From assembly GCF_003951285.1 (NCBI RefSeq), contig NZ_RXFQ01000002.1, positions 62,001 through 126,000 on the forward strand: a stretch of DNA of 64,000 nucleotides. Reading direction: 5' to 3'. The DNA comes from Variovorax beijingensis (lineage in GTDB: Bacteria; Pseudomonadota; Gammaproteobacteria; Burkholderiales; Burkholderiaceae_C). The notes under the pieces are model-generated. The model saw only the letters and a program-made list of their open reading frames with translations. It searched no databases and had not been told where the DNA came from. A program made the translations under genes and the position numbers. Positions 29,890-38,092 of this stretch are shown here, in pieces (positions within the stretch are counted from its first letter, which is position 1; each line of letters opens with the position of its first letter).

Positions 29890-30390
29890 ATGACTCTGAT
29901 GCTGTCGCATTCCACGCCAATTCCTACCCGCCATGTGCTTTGGCGCCCTCTGTGCTTGGCCCCCGCCCTGATGGCCATCGCGATCCTCCCGGCCGCGGCG
30001 CAACATCCGGTCTATCGCTGCGAGACGAACGGCAAGGTCAGCTACTCGGACGCCCCATGCGTCGGAGCCAAGGTGATCGACGCGACGCCCACGCAAGGCA
30101 TGGACAAGATGACCGGGCAGTCCCGCAAAGGCCGCGAGGTGCAGCGCGAAGAGTTCAATGCGGCCTTCGACAACGCATTCTGTCCTCTCCATGGCCGCTC
30201 GCATGCCGACATGGACGTGATGCGTCGCCGCGTCAAACTGCCCAGGGGCGATCAAGCTCAGTGCGCCAATCTCGACAACCGTCTACCCCAATTGGAATCG
30301 AACGCGGCGGGAACGTCGGGCGATGCGAAGGCTCGTGCCGATGTCGACCTCTACAAGGCCCGCAAGCAGTTCTTCGACCTGAAGTGCTGA
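29890..30390 (+). CDS. DUF4124-type secreted protein
   Basis: The 166-residue protein has a hydrophobic signal region (LCLAPALMAIAILPAAA) followed by VYRCETNGKVSYSDAPCVGA, the short Cys-flanked motif of the DUF4124 family common in betaproteobacteria. The C-terminal half is polar and ends FDLKC; four or more Cys residues suggest disulfides. It is probably periplasmic. No function is known. It lies just downstream of the tRNA-Thr terminator and upstream of the broken HNH gene. Confidence 0.82.
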   Translation: MTLMLSHSTPIPTRHVLWRPLCLAPALMAIAILPAAAQHPVYRCETNGKVSYSDAPCVGAKVIDATPTQGMDKMTGQSRKGREVQREEFNAAFDNAFCPLHGRSHADMDVMRRRVKLPRGDQAQCANLDNRLPQLESNAAGTSGDAKARADVDLYKARKQFFDLKC

Positions 30391-30417
30391 ACTGCGATGA
30401 TTGGTAGGCAGCAGCGC

Positions 30418-31485
30418 TTAGCCGAAGTGCTTTTCGCGGTGGCAGTTTGGGCAGAGGGCCCAAGCGTTGGCGACGGTGTCGTCCCCACCTTGCGCCAACG
30501 GTGTGATGTGATGAACTTCTAGGTACGGATCGCCGGTGGCCTTGCTGACAAACGGCGCTGGTCGCTTGCACTCTTCACAGTGCCCCTCTGCTCGAAAGAG
30601 AACTTCGGCAACCACATCGGGGTTGCGCACGAACGCGGTTGAGACAGTCCGAATGGTTTTGGGATTCTTTGGTGCTTTGGCCAAGCGTGCAAGGCGCTGT
30701 TGCTGTGACTGGCTCGATGCCAGTGCGACTCTGTCTTGTAGCTGTTGCTGGACATACCCCGCATCGGCGATCACTTCTTCGGACGTTGTGAACACCAGCT
30801 CAAACCACTTCGCACCATCCGCCTCTTCGTGCATCTTCTGATTCGCGAAAGCCCCTGCGTACACAAACCTATCGTTGGATGTCTGCCTGACGAAAGCAAG
30901 TACCGGCAGGTTGGGCACATTCAAGATCGCAGCGTTGGGCTTGAAGTGCTCGCCAAATTGAACACTTCCATCCTTCAGTGTTTTGCTCTTCAGGAAGTAC
31001 TTCAGCCTGCGGCCTTGCTCCAACCACTCGTTCGCATACCTGCCTCCGCTCAGCGTTGCCTTGATGACAACTGCAGTCGGCTTGCTCTCTGATTCGATGA
31101 CGAACATGCCTCCCGCGCGGGTGTCGTAATTCCCCTAGAAGATCAAGATGTCATACGCGCTGTATGTCTCTCCGATGACGAAGTCCGAGGCTCGCGTCCG
31201 ATCACCGATCCAAGCCGCGAATCGCCTCTCAAAGGAGTCGGCGATGTCTTCGAATGTTTGTAGCCCGAGTGCACGCATCTCGAGGTAGATCGCGTCCTGC
31301 TTGTCTACGCTGAAACGCTTCAGATACACGAACAGGTCCCCTACGCGTTTGAATTGATTCAGCCATACGTCTGAGTGCCGTATCTTGGCTTTGGTGGTCT
31401 CGGGCAACGAGCTGGCAAGTGCGGGTCGTTGGGCGACCTCTAGGACGTATTCGCGCGCCGCGTGGATGGGGCTCATTGTGTTCAT
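30418..31485 (-). pseudogene. HNH endonuclease (McrA-like), interrupted by an in-frame amber codon
   Basis: Two adjacent minus-strand frames are in the same register and separated only by TAG at 31135-31137. The upstream part (MNTMSPIHAAREYVLE, from 31485, or MSPIH from 31476) ends DFVIGETYSAYDILIF. After the TAG the same frame reads GNYDTRAGG and then MFVIESESKPTAVV from 31107. The C-terminus carries a zinc-HNH nuclease: CEECKRPAPF, YLEVHHITPLAQGG and CPNCHREKHF. The middle resembles the SRA-like specificity domain of McrA-type restriction enzymes. So this was one gene of about 355 codons for a modification-dependent or defence nuclease. The DNA is visibly less GC-rich than its neighbours, which suggests transfer. 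The 229-residue downstream part could still be made from 31107. Confidence 0.75.
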
Positions 31486-31514
31486 TGCTTGGAATGGACA
31501 CATTGTGGTGTAAC

Positions 31515-31524
31515 TTGTTAACAA
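31515..31524. promoter_or_regulatory. Palindrome upstream of the HNH gene
   Basis: TTGTTAACAA is a perfect 10-bp palindrome about 30 bases upstream of the HNH gene start, in a T/A-rich patch likely to hold its promoter. It might be an operator. The 116 bases between this gene and the divergent acyltransferase contain nothing else I recognise. Confidence 0.35.
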
Positions 31525-31601
31525 TTTGCTTCGGGGAAACATTCGTTGTCGCCTCGACGCACCTTCCGCTAGGCACTGAACACCCACCCTCCGGACCCCG
31601 C

Positions 31602-32555
31602 ATGGCCCCCTCCTCCTCCGCGCCCCACCCCCACTACGACCGCCTGATCGCCGCAGCCCGCGCCCTCCCACCCCTGCGCGTCGCAGTCGTCCACCCAGCC
31701 AACGCCGTCTCCCTCGAAGCAGCCCTCGCTTCAGCCGCACTCGGCCTCATCGCCCCCACGCTCATCGGCCCCCGCGCAAAGATCGAAGCCGCAGCACGCG
31801 AGGCCAACGCAGACCTCTCGAACATCCCCATCGTCGACGCCCCTCACAGCCACGCCGCGGCCGACGCCGCCGTCGCCATGGCCTTGCGCGGCGAGGTCGA
31901 TGCGTTGATGAAGGGCAGCCTGCACACCGACGAGCTGATGGGCGCGGTGGTGCGGCGCGAAGGCGGGCTGCGCACGTCGCGGCGCATCAGTCACTGCTTC
32001 GTGATGGACATTCCGGGCCATGCGCAGCCGCTGATCATTTCGGACGCCGCGATCAACATCGCGCCCACGCTCGAAGAGAAGGTCGACATCGTGCAGAACG
32101 CGATCGACCTTGCGCATGCGCTGCTGATGCCGGCGGTGCGCGTGGCGATTCTCTCTGCCACGGAAACGGTCAACACCAAGGTGCCCTCCACGCTGGACGC
32201 CGCCGCGCTGTGCAAGATGGCCGACCGCGGCCAGATCACCGGGGCGCAGCTCGACGGGCCGCTGGCCATGGACAACGCCATCGACGCCGAGGCGGCGCGC
32301 ATCAAGGGCATCGTCTCGCCGGTGGCGGGCCGCGCCAACGTGCTGATCGTGCCCAGCCTGGACGCGGGCAACATGCTGGCCAAGAGCCTCACCTTTCTGG
32401 GCGGGGCCTATGCGGCGGGCATCGTGCTGGGCACCCGGGTGCCGGTGATCCTGACGAGCCGGGCCGACTCGGAGCCGGCTCGCCTGGCCTCGTGCGCGGT
32501 GGCTTCGATGCTGGCCAAGGCGGGGCGCGAACGGCTCATCAAGGCGGTGGGCTGA
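31602..32555 (+). CDS. Phosphate acetyl/butyryltransferase family protein
   Basis: The 317-residue product is a PTA_PTB-type acyltransferase that exchanges CoA and phosphate on short acyl groups. Motifs are HCFVMDIPGHAQPLIISDAA, TETVNTKVPSTLDAAALCKM, and GIVSPVAGRANVLIVPSLDA followed by NMLAKSLTF. It resembles the acyltransferase half of proteins annotated as enoyl-CoA hydratase/phosphate acetyltransferase. In many relatives the partner acetate kinase gene is adjacent; here the only acetate kinase of the window lies far away at 55.4-56.6 kb beside xsc. The two could still cooperate in acetyl phosphate metabolism. Start ATG 31602 (MAPSSSAPHPHYD). Confidence 0.85.
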   Translation: MAPSSSAPHPHYDRLIAAARALPPLRVAVVHPANAVSLEAALASAALGLIAPTLIGPRAKIEAAAREANADLSNIPIVDAPHSHAAADAAVAMALRGEVDALMKGSLHTDELMGAVVRREGGLRTSRRISHCFVMDIPGHAQPLIISDAAINIAPTLEEKVDIVQNAIDLAHALLMPAVRVAILSATETVNTKVPSTLDAAALCKMADRGQITGAQLDGPLAMDNAIDAEAARIKGIVSPVAGRANVLIVPSLDAGNMLAKSLTFLGGAYAAGIVLGTRVPVILTSRADSEPARLASCAVASMLAKAGRERLIKAVG

Positions 32556-32733
32556 GGACGACCGGCCTCGTAGCCATTGGAAACAAAAGAACTACGCTTT
32601 GTATGCCAATGCAACCGTGATCCGCCATAGGTAGTTGTCCCGCACCAAAGACCCTCGGGCGCACGCGCCAACCGGCCGCGGAAAGCGCATCATCGCCATG
32701 GATGGACCCCCGGTTCAGACTGTGCGAGGCAGC

Positions 32734-35700
32734 ATGACAAGGTTCAAGAAGGTCTTCTGGATCAGCGGCGGGCTCGCCGTGCTGGGTGCGCTTGCCGCAT
32801 TCGCAGTTGTCAACGAGCTGAAGACCTCCCGATGGCAATCGGCCCTGTGGCGCGACTTTTCCCGCGGCGCGGGCTTCAGCGTCGAGGCCGGTGCCAGCGA
32901 TGCCATCCGCTTTCCCCAGACCGGGCCCTACGACGAGCGGCTGGGCTACCACGATCTTCCCCACTTCATCGAGCGCCTGGAGCCCCAGGGCTTTGTCATC
33001 ACGCGCCAGGCGCGCATGTCGCCGCGGCTGGTCGAACTGCAGGAGCACGGGCTTTTCACGCCCTACCGCGAGAAGAACCAGGCCGGGCTGACCATGCGCG
33101 ACTGCCGCAATGCGGCGCTGCTGCACACGCGCGTGCCCCAGCGCGCCTACGAGCGCTTCGAAGAGGTGCCGCCCCTGCTGGTGAGCGCCCTGCTGTTCGT
33201 CGAGGACCGCCACCTGCTCGACGCGGAGCCGGCGCAGCGCAACCCCGCGCTCGACCCGGAACGCTTTGCCAAGGCCGCGGTCGAGCAGGGGCTGCGGGTG
33301 TTCAACCCGCGGGGGTCGGCAACGGGCGGCAGCACGCTGGCCACCCAGATCGAAAAGTACCGCCATTCGCCGCACGGCCGCACAGGGTCGGTGCGCGAGA
33401 AGCTGCGCCAGATGGTCTCGGCCTCGGTGCGCGCCTACCAGGACGGCGACGACACGCTGGCGCGGCGCCGCCAGATCGTCGTCGACTACCTCGACACGGT
33501 GCCGCTGGCCGCACGCCCGGGCATCGGCGAGGTGCACGGCCTGGGCGACGGCCTGTGGGCCTGGTACGGGCGCGACTTCCGCGAGGTGAACCGCCTGCTC
33601 GCCGACAACGCGGAAGGGGCGGCGGCGCCCACGCCCGAGGCGCTCCAGCGCCAGGCCGAGGCTTTCAAGCAGGTGCTGTCGCTGATGATCGCGCAGCGCC
33701 GCCCGTCGCAGCACCTGCTCGGCGACGGCACGGGCCTGGCCCGGCTGACCGACAGCTACCTGCGGCTGATGGCCGAGGCGGGCCTGATCGCGCCCTCGCT
33801 GCGCGATGCGGCACTGCCGCTGTCCCTGCACCTGAGGCCCGAACTGCCGTCGACACCGCGCCCGGACTTCGTGCAGCGCAAGGCCACCGTCGCGCTGCGC
33901 ACCCACATCTCCACGCTGCTCGACGTGCCGCGCGCCTACGACCTGGAGCGGCTCGACCTGGAGGCTGAAACCAGCCTGGACGGCGAAGCGCAAGCACTGG
34001 CTGCGCGGGTGCTGGCCGGCCTGCGGACGCCCGCCGCGGCCAAGGCTGCGGGACTGTTCGGCCCGCACATGCTCGACCCGGGCGCAGACCCGGCGCCGCT
34101 GATCTACAGCTTCACGCTGTTCGAGCGCGGCCCCCAGGCCAACCTGCTGCGCGTGCAGGCCGACAACATCAATCAGCCTTTCGACGTGAACCAGGGCGCG
34201 CGGCTGGACCTGGGCTCGACCGCCAAGCTGCGCACGCTGGTGAGCTACCTCGAACTGGTGGCAGAGTTGCACGCGAGCTGGGCCAGCCTGAGCCCAGCCC
34301 AGCTCTCGGCGCTGCCGAACAACCCACGCGATCCGCTCGGTGCGTGGGCGCGGCAGTACCTGTTGCGCGCCAAGGATCGCCGTCTTGCGCCGATGCTCGA
34401 GGCGGCCATGGAGCGGAAGTACTCGGCGAATCCGGGCGAGTCCTTCTTCACCGGCGGCGGCCTGCACCAGTTCGAGAACTTCGAGCGCTCGCGCAACAGC
34501 GAATCGATGACGGTGCGCGAGGGCTTCAAGCATTCGATCAACCTGGTGTTCATCCGCCTGATGCGCGACGTGGTGCGCCACCGCATGTTCGGCGGCGCGT
34601 CGGACGCCGAGCGCCTGCTGAAGGACCCGGCCGACCCGCGCCGGCGCGAGATGCTCGCACGCTTTGCCGATCGCGAAGGCTCGGCCTTCCTGATCCGCTT
34701 CTATCGCAAGTACCAGCGCCAGTCGGCCGCGGACGCCGAAGCGCTGCTGCTGCGGGGCCTGAAGCCGTCGGCGCCGCGCCTGGCGAGCGTACTGTTCACG
34801 ATCGAGCCCGAGGCCAGCGAAGAGCGGCTCGGCGAGCTGCTCACGCAGCGGCTGGGCAAGGGCTTCGCCGGCTCGCCGCGCGCACTGCGGGCGCTGCGCA
34901 CCACCTACGCGGGCCTCTCGCTCGCCGACCGCGGCTACGTGGCGCGCGTGCATCCGCTGGAGCTCTGGCTTGTGGGATACCTGCGGCGCCATCCCGGCGC
35001 AACACTGAGCGAGGTGCTGGACGCGAGCGCGAGCGAACGCCAGGAGGTCTACGCCTGGCTCTTCAAGACACGCCACAAGAGCGCGCAGGACAAGCGCCTG
35101 CGCGAGCTGGTCGAGCTCGATGCCTTCGCAGAGGTTCACCGCTCATGGCAGCGCCTGGGCTACCCGTTCGAATCGCTGACGCCGTCCTATGCGAGCGCCA
35201 TCGGCGCATCGGGCGACCGGCCGGCCGCCCTGGCGGAACTGATGGGCATCATCGCCAGCGACGGCGTGCGGCGGCCGGTGCAACGGGTCGGCGCATTGCA
35301 CTTTGCGCGCGACACGCCCTACGAGACACGGCTCGAACCGCGCGACGCGGGCGCCGAACAGGTGCTGCCTGCCGAAGTGGCCGCGACGGTGCGCCGCGCG
35401 CTGATCCAGGTGGTGCAGGACGGCACGGCGCGGCGCGTGAAGGGCGCACTGGTGGACGCGAATGGCCGCGCGATCGAGATCGGCGGCAAGACCGGCACCG
35501 GCGACCATCGCTACGGGCACACCGGCCGCGGCGGACGAGCGGGCACCGAACGCAAGATCAGCCGCTCGGCCACCTTCGTCTTCACGATCGGCGACCGCTA
35601 CTTCGGCACCATCATGGCCTACGTGAACGAACCATACGCCGCCCGCTACCGGTTCACGAGCGCGCTGCCGACGCAGCTGCTGAAGTCGCTGGGGCCGCAG

Positions 35701-35742
35701 CTGCTGCCGGTGCTGGAGCGCGGGGGGTGCGGAGGGGATTGA
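32734..35742 (+). CDS. Divergent class A penicillin-binding protein (transglycosylase/transpeptidase)
   Basis: The product of about 1002 residues has one N-terminal transmembrane helix (about 7-27), then a GT51 glycosyltransferase with VEDRHLLD (catalytic Glu 157) and GGSTLATQIEKYRHS (198-212). Both motifs differ from the usual EDxxFxxHxG and GGSTITQQ. The transpeptidase domain shows STAK (495-498), SIN in FKHSINLVFIRL, and KTG in GGKTGTGD near residue 918. It would polymerise and cross-link peptidoglycan in the periplasm. The region between GT51 and the transpeptidase and inserts within the latter are long. I prefer ATG 32734, with GAGG upstream; ATG 32698 is possible. It differs from standard PBP1a/1b/1c. 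Confidence 0.8.
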   Translation: MTRFKKVFWISGGLAVLGALAAFAVVNELKTSRWQSALWRDFSRGAGFSVEAGASDAIRFPQTGPYDERLGYHDLPHFIERLEPQGFVITRQARMSPRLVELQEHGLFTPYREKNQAGLTMRDCRNAALLHTRVPQRAYERFEEVPPLLVSALLFVEDRHLLDAEPAQRNPALDPERFAKAAVEQGLRVFNPRGSATGGSTLATQIEKYRHSPHGRTGSVREKLRQMVSASVRAYQDGDDTLARRRQIVVDYLDTVPLAARPGIGEVHGLGDGLWAWYGRDFREVNRLLADNAEGAAAPTPEALQRQAEAFKQVLSLMIAQRRPSQHLLGDGTGLARLTDSYLRLMAEAGLIAPSLRDAALPLSLHLRPELPSTPRPDFVQRKATVALRTHISTLLDVPRAYDLERLDLEAETSLDGEAQALAARVLAGLRTPAAAKAAGLFGPHMLDPGADPAPLIYSFTLFERGPQANLLRVQADNINQPFDVNQGARLDLGSTAKLRTLVSYLELVAELHASWASLSPAQLSALPNNPRDPLGAWARQYLLRAKDRRLAPMLEAAMERKYSANPGESFFTGGGLHQFENFERSRNSESMTVREGFKHSINLVFIRLMRDVVRHRMFGGASDAERLLKDPADPRRREMLARFADREGSAFLIRFYRKYQRQSAADAEALLLRGLKPSAPRLASVLFTIEPEASEERLGELLTQRLGKGFAGSPRALRALRTTYAGLSLADRGYVARVHPLELWLVGYLRRHPGATLSEVLDASASERQEVYAWLFKTRHKSAQDKRLRELVELDAFAEVHRSWQRLGYPFESLTPSYASAIGASGDRPAALAELMGIIASDGVRRPVQRVGALHFARDTPYETRLEPRDAGAEQVLPAEVAATVRRALIQVVQDGTARRVKGALVDANGRAIEIGGKTGTGDHRYGHTGRGGRAGTERKISRSATFVFTIGDRYFGTIMAYVNEPYAARYRFTSALPTQLLKSLGPQLLPVLERGGCGGD

Positions 35743-35748
35743 CGGCTG

Positions 35749-36054
35749 CTACGCGCCGTAGATTGCCAGCATGACGACGAAGGTCGCCCACATCGCGGCC
35801 CACCCCAGCAGGAACATGGCAGCCAGGAAGGCAGCAAGGTAGCCGGCCCGGCGCCATCCGCTTGGCGTGCTCGGCACGCAGCGCCAGTAGATCACGCCGG
35901 CCCACAGTGAAAGCACGACTGCGGTAACTGGAGCAATGTGATCGGAGATAGAGAGAACTTTGTGACTCTCGAGTGGTGCCGCTAAAACGAAAAGTACAGG
36001 CATGGCCAGGAACCATGCGAGCACGTTCAGCAGAAGGCGCAATGCGGTCTTCAT
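35749..36054 (-). CDS. Small membrane protein of unknown function
   Basis: The 101-residue product (MKTALRLLLNVLAWFLAMPV) has about three transmembrane segments (residues 5-26, 40-58 and 70-98) and no recognisable domain. ATG 36054 has GAGG 9 bases upstream; an in-frame ATG at 36069 would add five residues. It converges on the penicillin-binding protein gene with 6 bases between stop codons. Confidence 0.65.
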   Translation of the reverse strand: MKTALRLLLNVLAWFLAMPVLFVLAAPLESHKVLSISDHIAPVTAVVLSLWAGVIYWRCVPSTPSGWRRAGYLAAFLAAMFLLGWAAMWATFVVMLAIYGA

Positions 36055-36332
36055 CGAATCGCCTCGCATACGGGAGCCTTGCTTGGCTCCGAATGCTGGG
36101 CTTGCGCCACGGCATTTGAGTTTGTCGGCATATCTCTCCCCTGCCGAATCATATCGACCGACACGCAGCGCAGGATGGCTTGAGCAGACCGCGCAGGTAT
36201 TAAAAAAACCGATGCCTGCAACAAGTTATCGATAGCTAAGCTGGGGAATCGACGCCCCTCGACAGCGCATGGGCCACGCCCCGCGCGACGAGGTCCCTTC
36301 ATCGATCGATCCACCCCCAGTTGCCACACACG

Positions 36333-37103
36333 ATGACATCCCTCCTTTCCGATGAACGGCAGGCCGATGATCTGCCTGACGACGACAACAACAGCAACCC
36401 TCTTCTCCCCTCACCCGCCGGCCAGCTGACCCGCCGCGCCTTCCTCGCGGAAAGCGGGACGACCGGCATCGCCGGCATCCTGGCGTCCGCGCCCATGGCG
36501 GCGTCGGTGGCAACGGCCGCGCAGGCGGATGCCAATGCAGCGCCGCCCTCTTCTTCTTCCATGGCCCTGGCCCTGCGCGTCAACGGCAAGCCGCATGCGC
36601 TGCAGGTCGATCCGCGCACGACCCTGCTCGACCTGCTGCGCGAGCAGATGGCGCTGGCGGGTACGAAGAAAGGCTGCGACCACGGCCAGTGCGGCGCGTG
36701 CACGGTGCTCGTCAATAACCGCCGCATCAATTCCTGCCTGGCGCTCGCGCTCTCGCACGACGGGGCGGACGTCACCACCATCGAGGGGCTCGCGCGCGGC
36801 AACGAGCTGCATCCGATGCAGGCCGCCTTCATCAAGCACGACGGGTTCCAGTGCGGCTATTGCACCTCGGGCCAGATCTGCTCGGCCGTGGGCATGCTGC
36901 GCGAAGCCGAGCAAGGCGCGCCGAGCCACGTCACGGCGGATGTGCGGCGCACCGGGCCGGTGGCGCAGCTGAGCGACGCCGAAATCCGCGAGCGCATGTC
37001 GGGCAACATCTGCCGCTGCGGCGCCTACCCCGGCATCGTGGCCGCGGTGCGCGAAGTGAGCCTGATGCCGCGCGCGGGCAACACCCGGAGGAGCCGCGCA
37101 TGA
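36333..37103 (+). CDS. paoA: Periplasmic aldehyde oxidoreductase, [2Fe-2S] subunit (PaoA/YagT-like)
   Basis: The 256-residue subunit begins with a Tat signal (TRRAFLAESGTTGIAG), then a plant-type ferredoxin domain with CDHGQCGACTVLVNN and a second [2Fe-2S] domain with CGYCTSGQICSA and NICRCGAYPGI. It passes electrons from the molybdenum site to FAD. The Tat signal would export the folded heterotrimer to the periplasm. A TTG at 36321 is in frame but ATG 36333 is more likely. Its stop overlaps the paoB start as ATGA. The 278 bases upstream hold only the likely promoter. Confidence 0.9.
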   Translation: MTSLLSDERQADDLPDDDNNSNPLLPSPAGQLTRRAFLAESGTTGIAGILASAPMAASVATAAQADANAAPPSSSSMALALRVNGKPHALQVDPRTTLLDLLREQMALAGTKKGCDHGQCGACTVLVNNRRINSCLALALSHDGADVTTIEGLARGNELHPMQAAFIKHDGFQCGYCTSGQICSAVGMLREAEQGAPSHVTADVRRTGPVAQLSDAEIRERMSGNICRCGAYPGIVAAVREVSLMPRAGNTRRSRA

Positions 37104-38092
37104 AGCCCTTCGCATTCACCCGCGCCACCGACGTGGACACGGCCGTCCGGGCGGCCACGCAGCCCGGCGCCCGGTTCCTGGCCGGCGGCACCAACATCGT
37201 CGACCTGATGAAGGAAGGCGTGGAAGCGCCCGACCAGCTGGTGGACATCAACCGCCTGCCGCTCGCGGCCATCGAGGCGCAGCCCTCGGGCGGCCTTCGG
37301 CTGGGCGCGCTGGCGCGCAACAGCGACACGGCCAACCATCCCGTGCTGCGCACGCGCTACCCACTGGTGGCGCAGGCCATTCTTGCGGGCGCCTCGGGCC
37401 AGTTGCGCAACGCCGCCACCAACGGCGGCAACCTGCGCCAGCGCACGCGCTGCCCCTACTTCTACGACGTGACCCAGCCCTGCAACAAGCGCGAGCCGGG
37501 CACGGGCTGCAGCGCGCTGCAGGGCTTCAACCGCAACCACGCGGTGCTGGGCACCAGCGCGAAGTGCATCGCAAGCTACCCGGGCGACATGGCGCAGGCG
37601 CTGCACGCGCTCGATGCGGTGGTGCAACTGCAGGGGCCGTCAGGCCGCAGGACCATTCCGATCGCGCAGTTCCATCGCCTGCCGGGCGACACGCCCGAGC
37701 TCGATGCCAACCTTGCGCCGGGCGAGCTGATCACCGCCATCGACCTGCCGGCCGAGAGCGCCCGCTTCGCGCAGCGCTCGCATTACCTGAAGGTGCGCGA
37801 CCGGGCCAGCTATGCCTTTGCGTTGGTGTCGGTGGCGGCTGTGCTCGACATGGAGGGCGGCCGCATCCGGCAGGCGCGCATCTGTCTGGGCGGCGTGGCG
37901 CACATGCCCTGGCGCGCACGCGAGGCCGAGGCGCTGCTGCAAGGCGCCGAACCCGGCATGCCGCTGTTCCGGCAGGCGGCGGAGGCCGCGCTGGCCGGCG
38001 CCACGGGCTTCGAGCACAACCGCTTCAAGATCGAACTGGCCAGGCGGAGCATCGTGCGCGCACTGGAAACCACGAGCAGGAGCACGGCATGA
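37100..38092 (+). CDS. paoB: Aldehyde oxidoreductase FAD subunit (PaoB/YagS-like)
   Basis: The 330-residue FAD subunit of the xanthine dehydrogenase family has the FAD loop FLAGGTNIVDLMKEGV and LRNAATNGGNL. It also contains the Cys-rich insert RTRCPYFYDVTQPCNK followed by GTGCSALQG, which in E. coli PaoB binds an extra [4Fe-4S] cluster; this supports the Pao rather than the XdhB assignment. Four-base overlaps with paoA and paoC indicate translational coupling. Confidence 0.9.
   Translation: MKPFAFTRATDVDTAVRAATQPGARFLAGGTNIVDLMKEGVEAPDQLVDINRLPLAAIEAQPSGGLRLGALARNSDTANHPVLRTRYPLVAQAILAGASGQLRNAATNGGNLRQRTRCPYFYDVTQPCNKREPGTGCSALQGFNRNHAVLGTSAKCIASYPGDMAQALHALDAVVQLQGPSGRRTIPIAQFHRLPGDTPELDANLAPGELITAIDLPAESARFAQRSHYLKVRDRASYAFALVSVAAVLDMEGGRIRQARICLGGVAHMPWRAREAEALLQGAEPGMPLFRQAAEAALAGATGFEHNRFKIELARRSIVRALETTSRSTA

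Noticed and set aside
29729..31560. Genomic island integrated at tRNA-Thr
   Set aside because: No integrase and no repeat of the tRNA 3' end were found downstream; only the HNH gene looks foreign.
32539..35139. An 866-codon open frame on the minus strand
   Set aside because: It is antisense to the penicillin-binding protein and has shadow-type composition.
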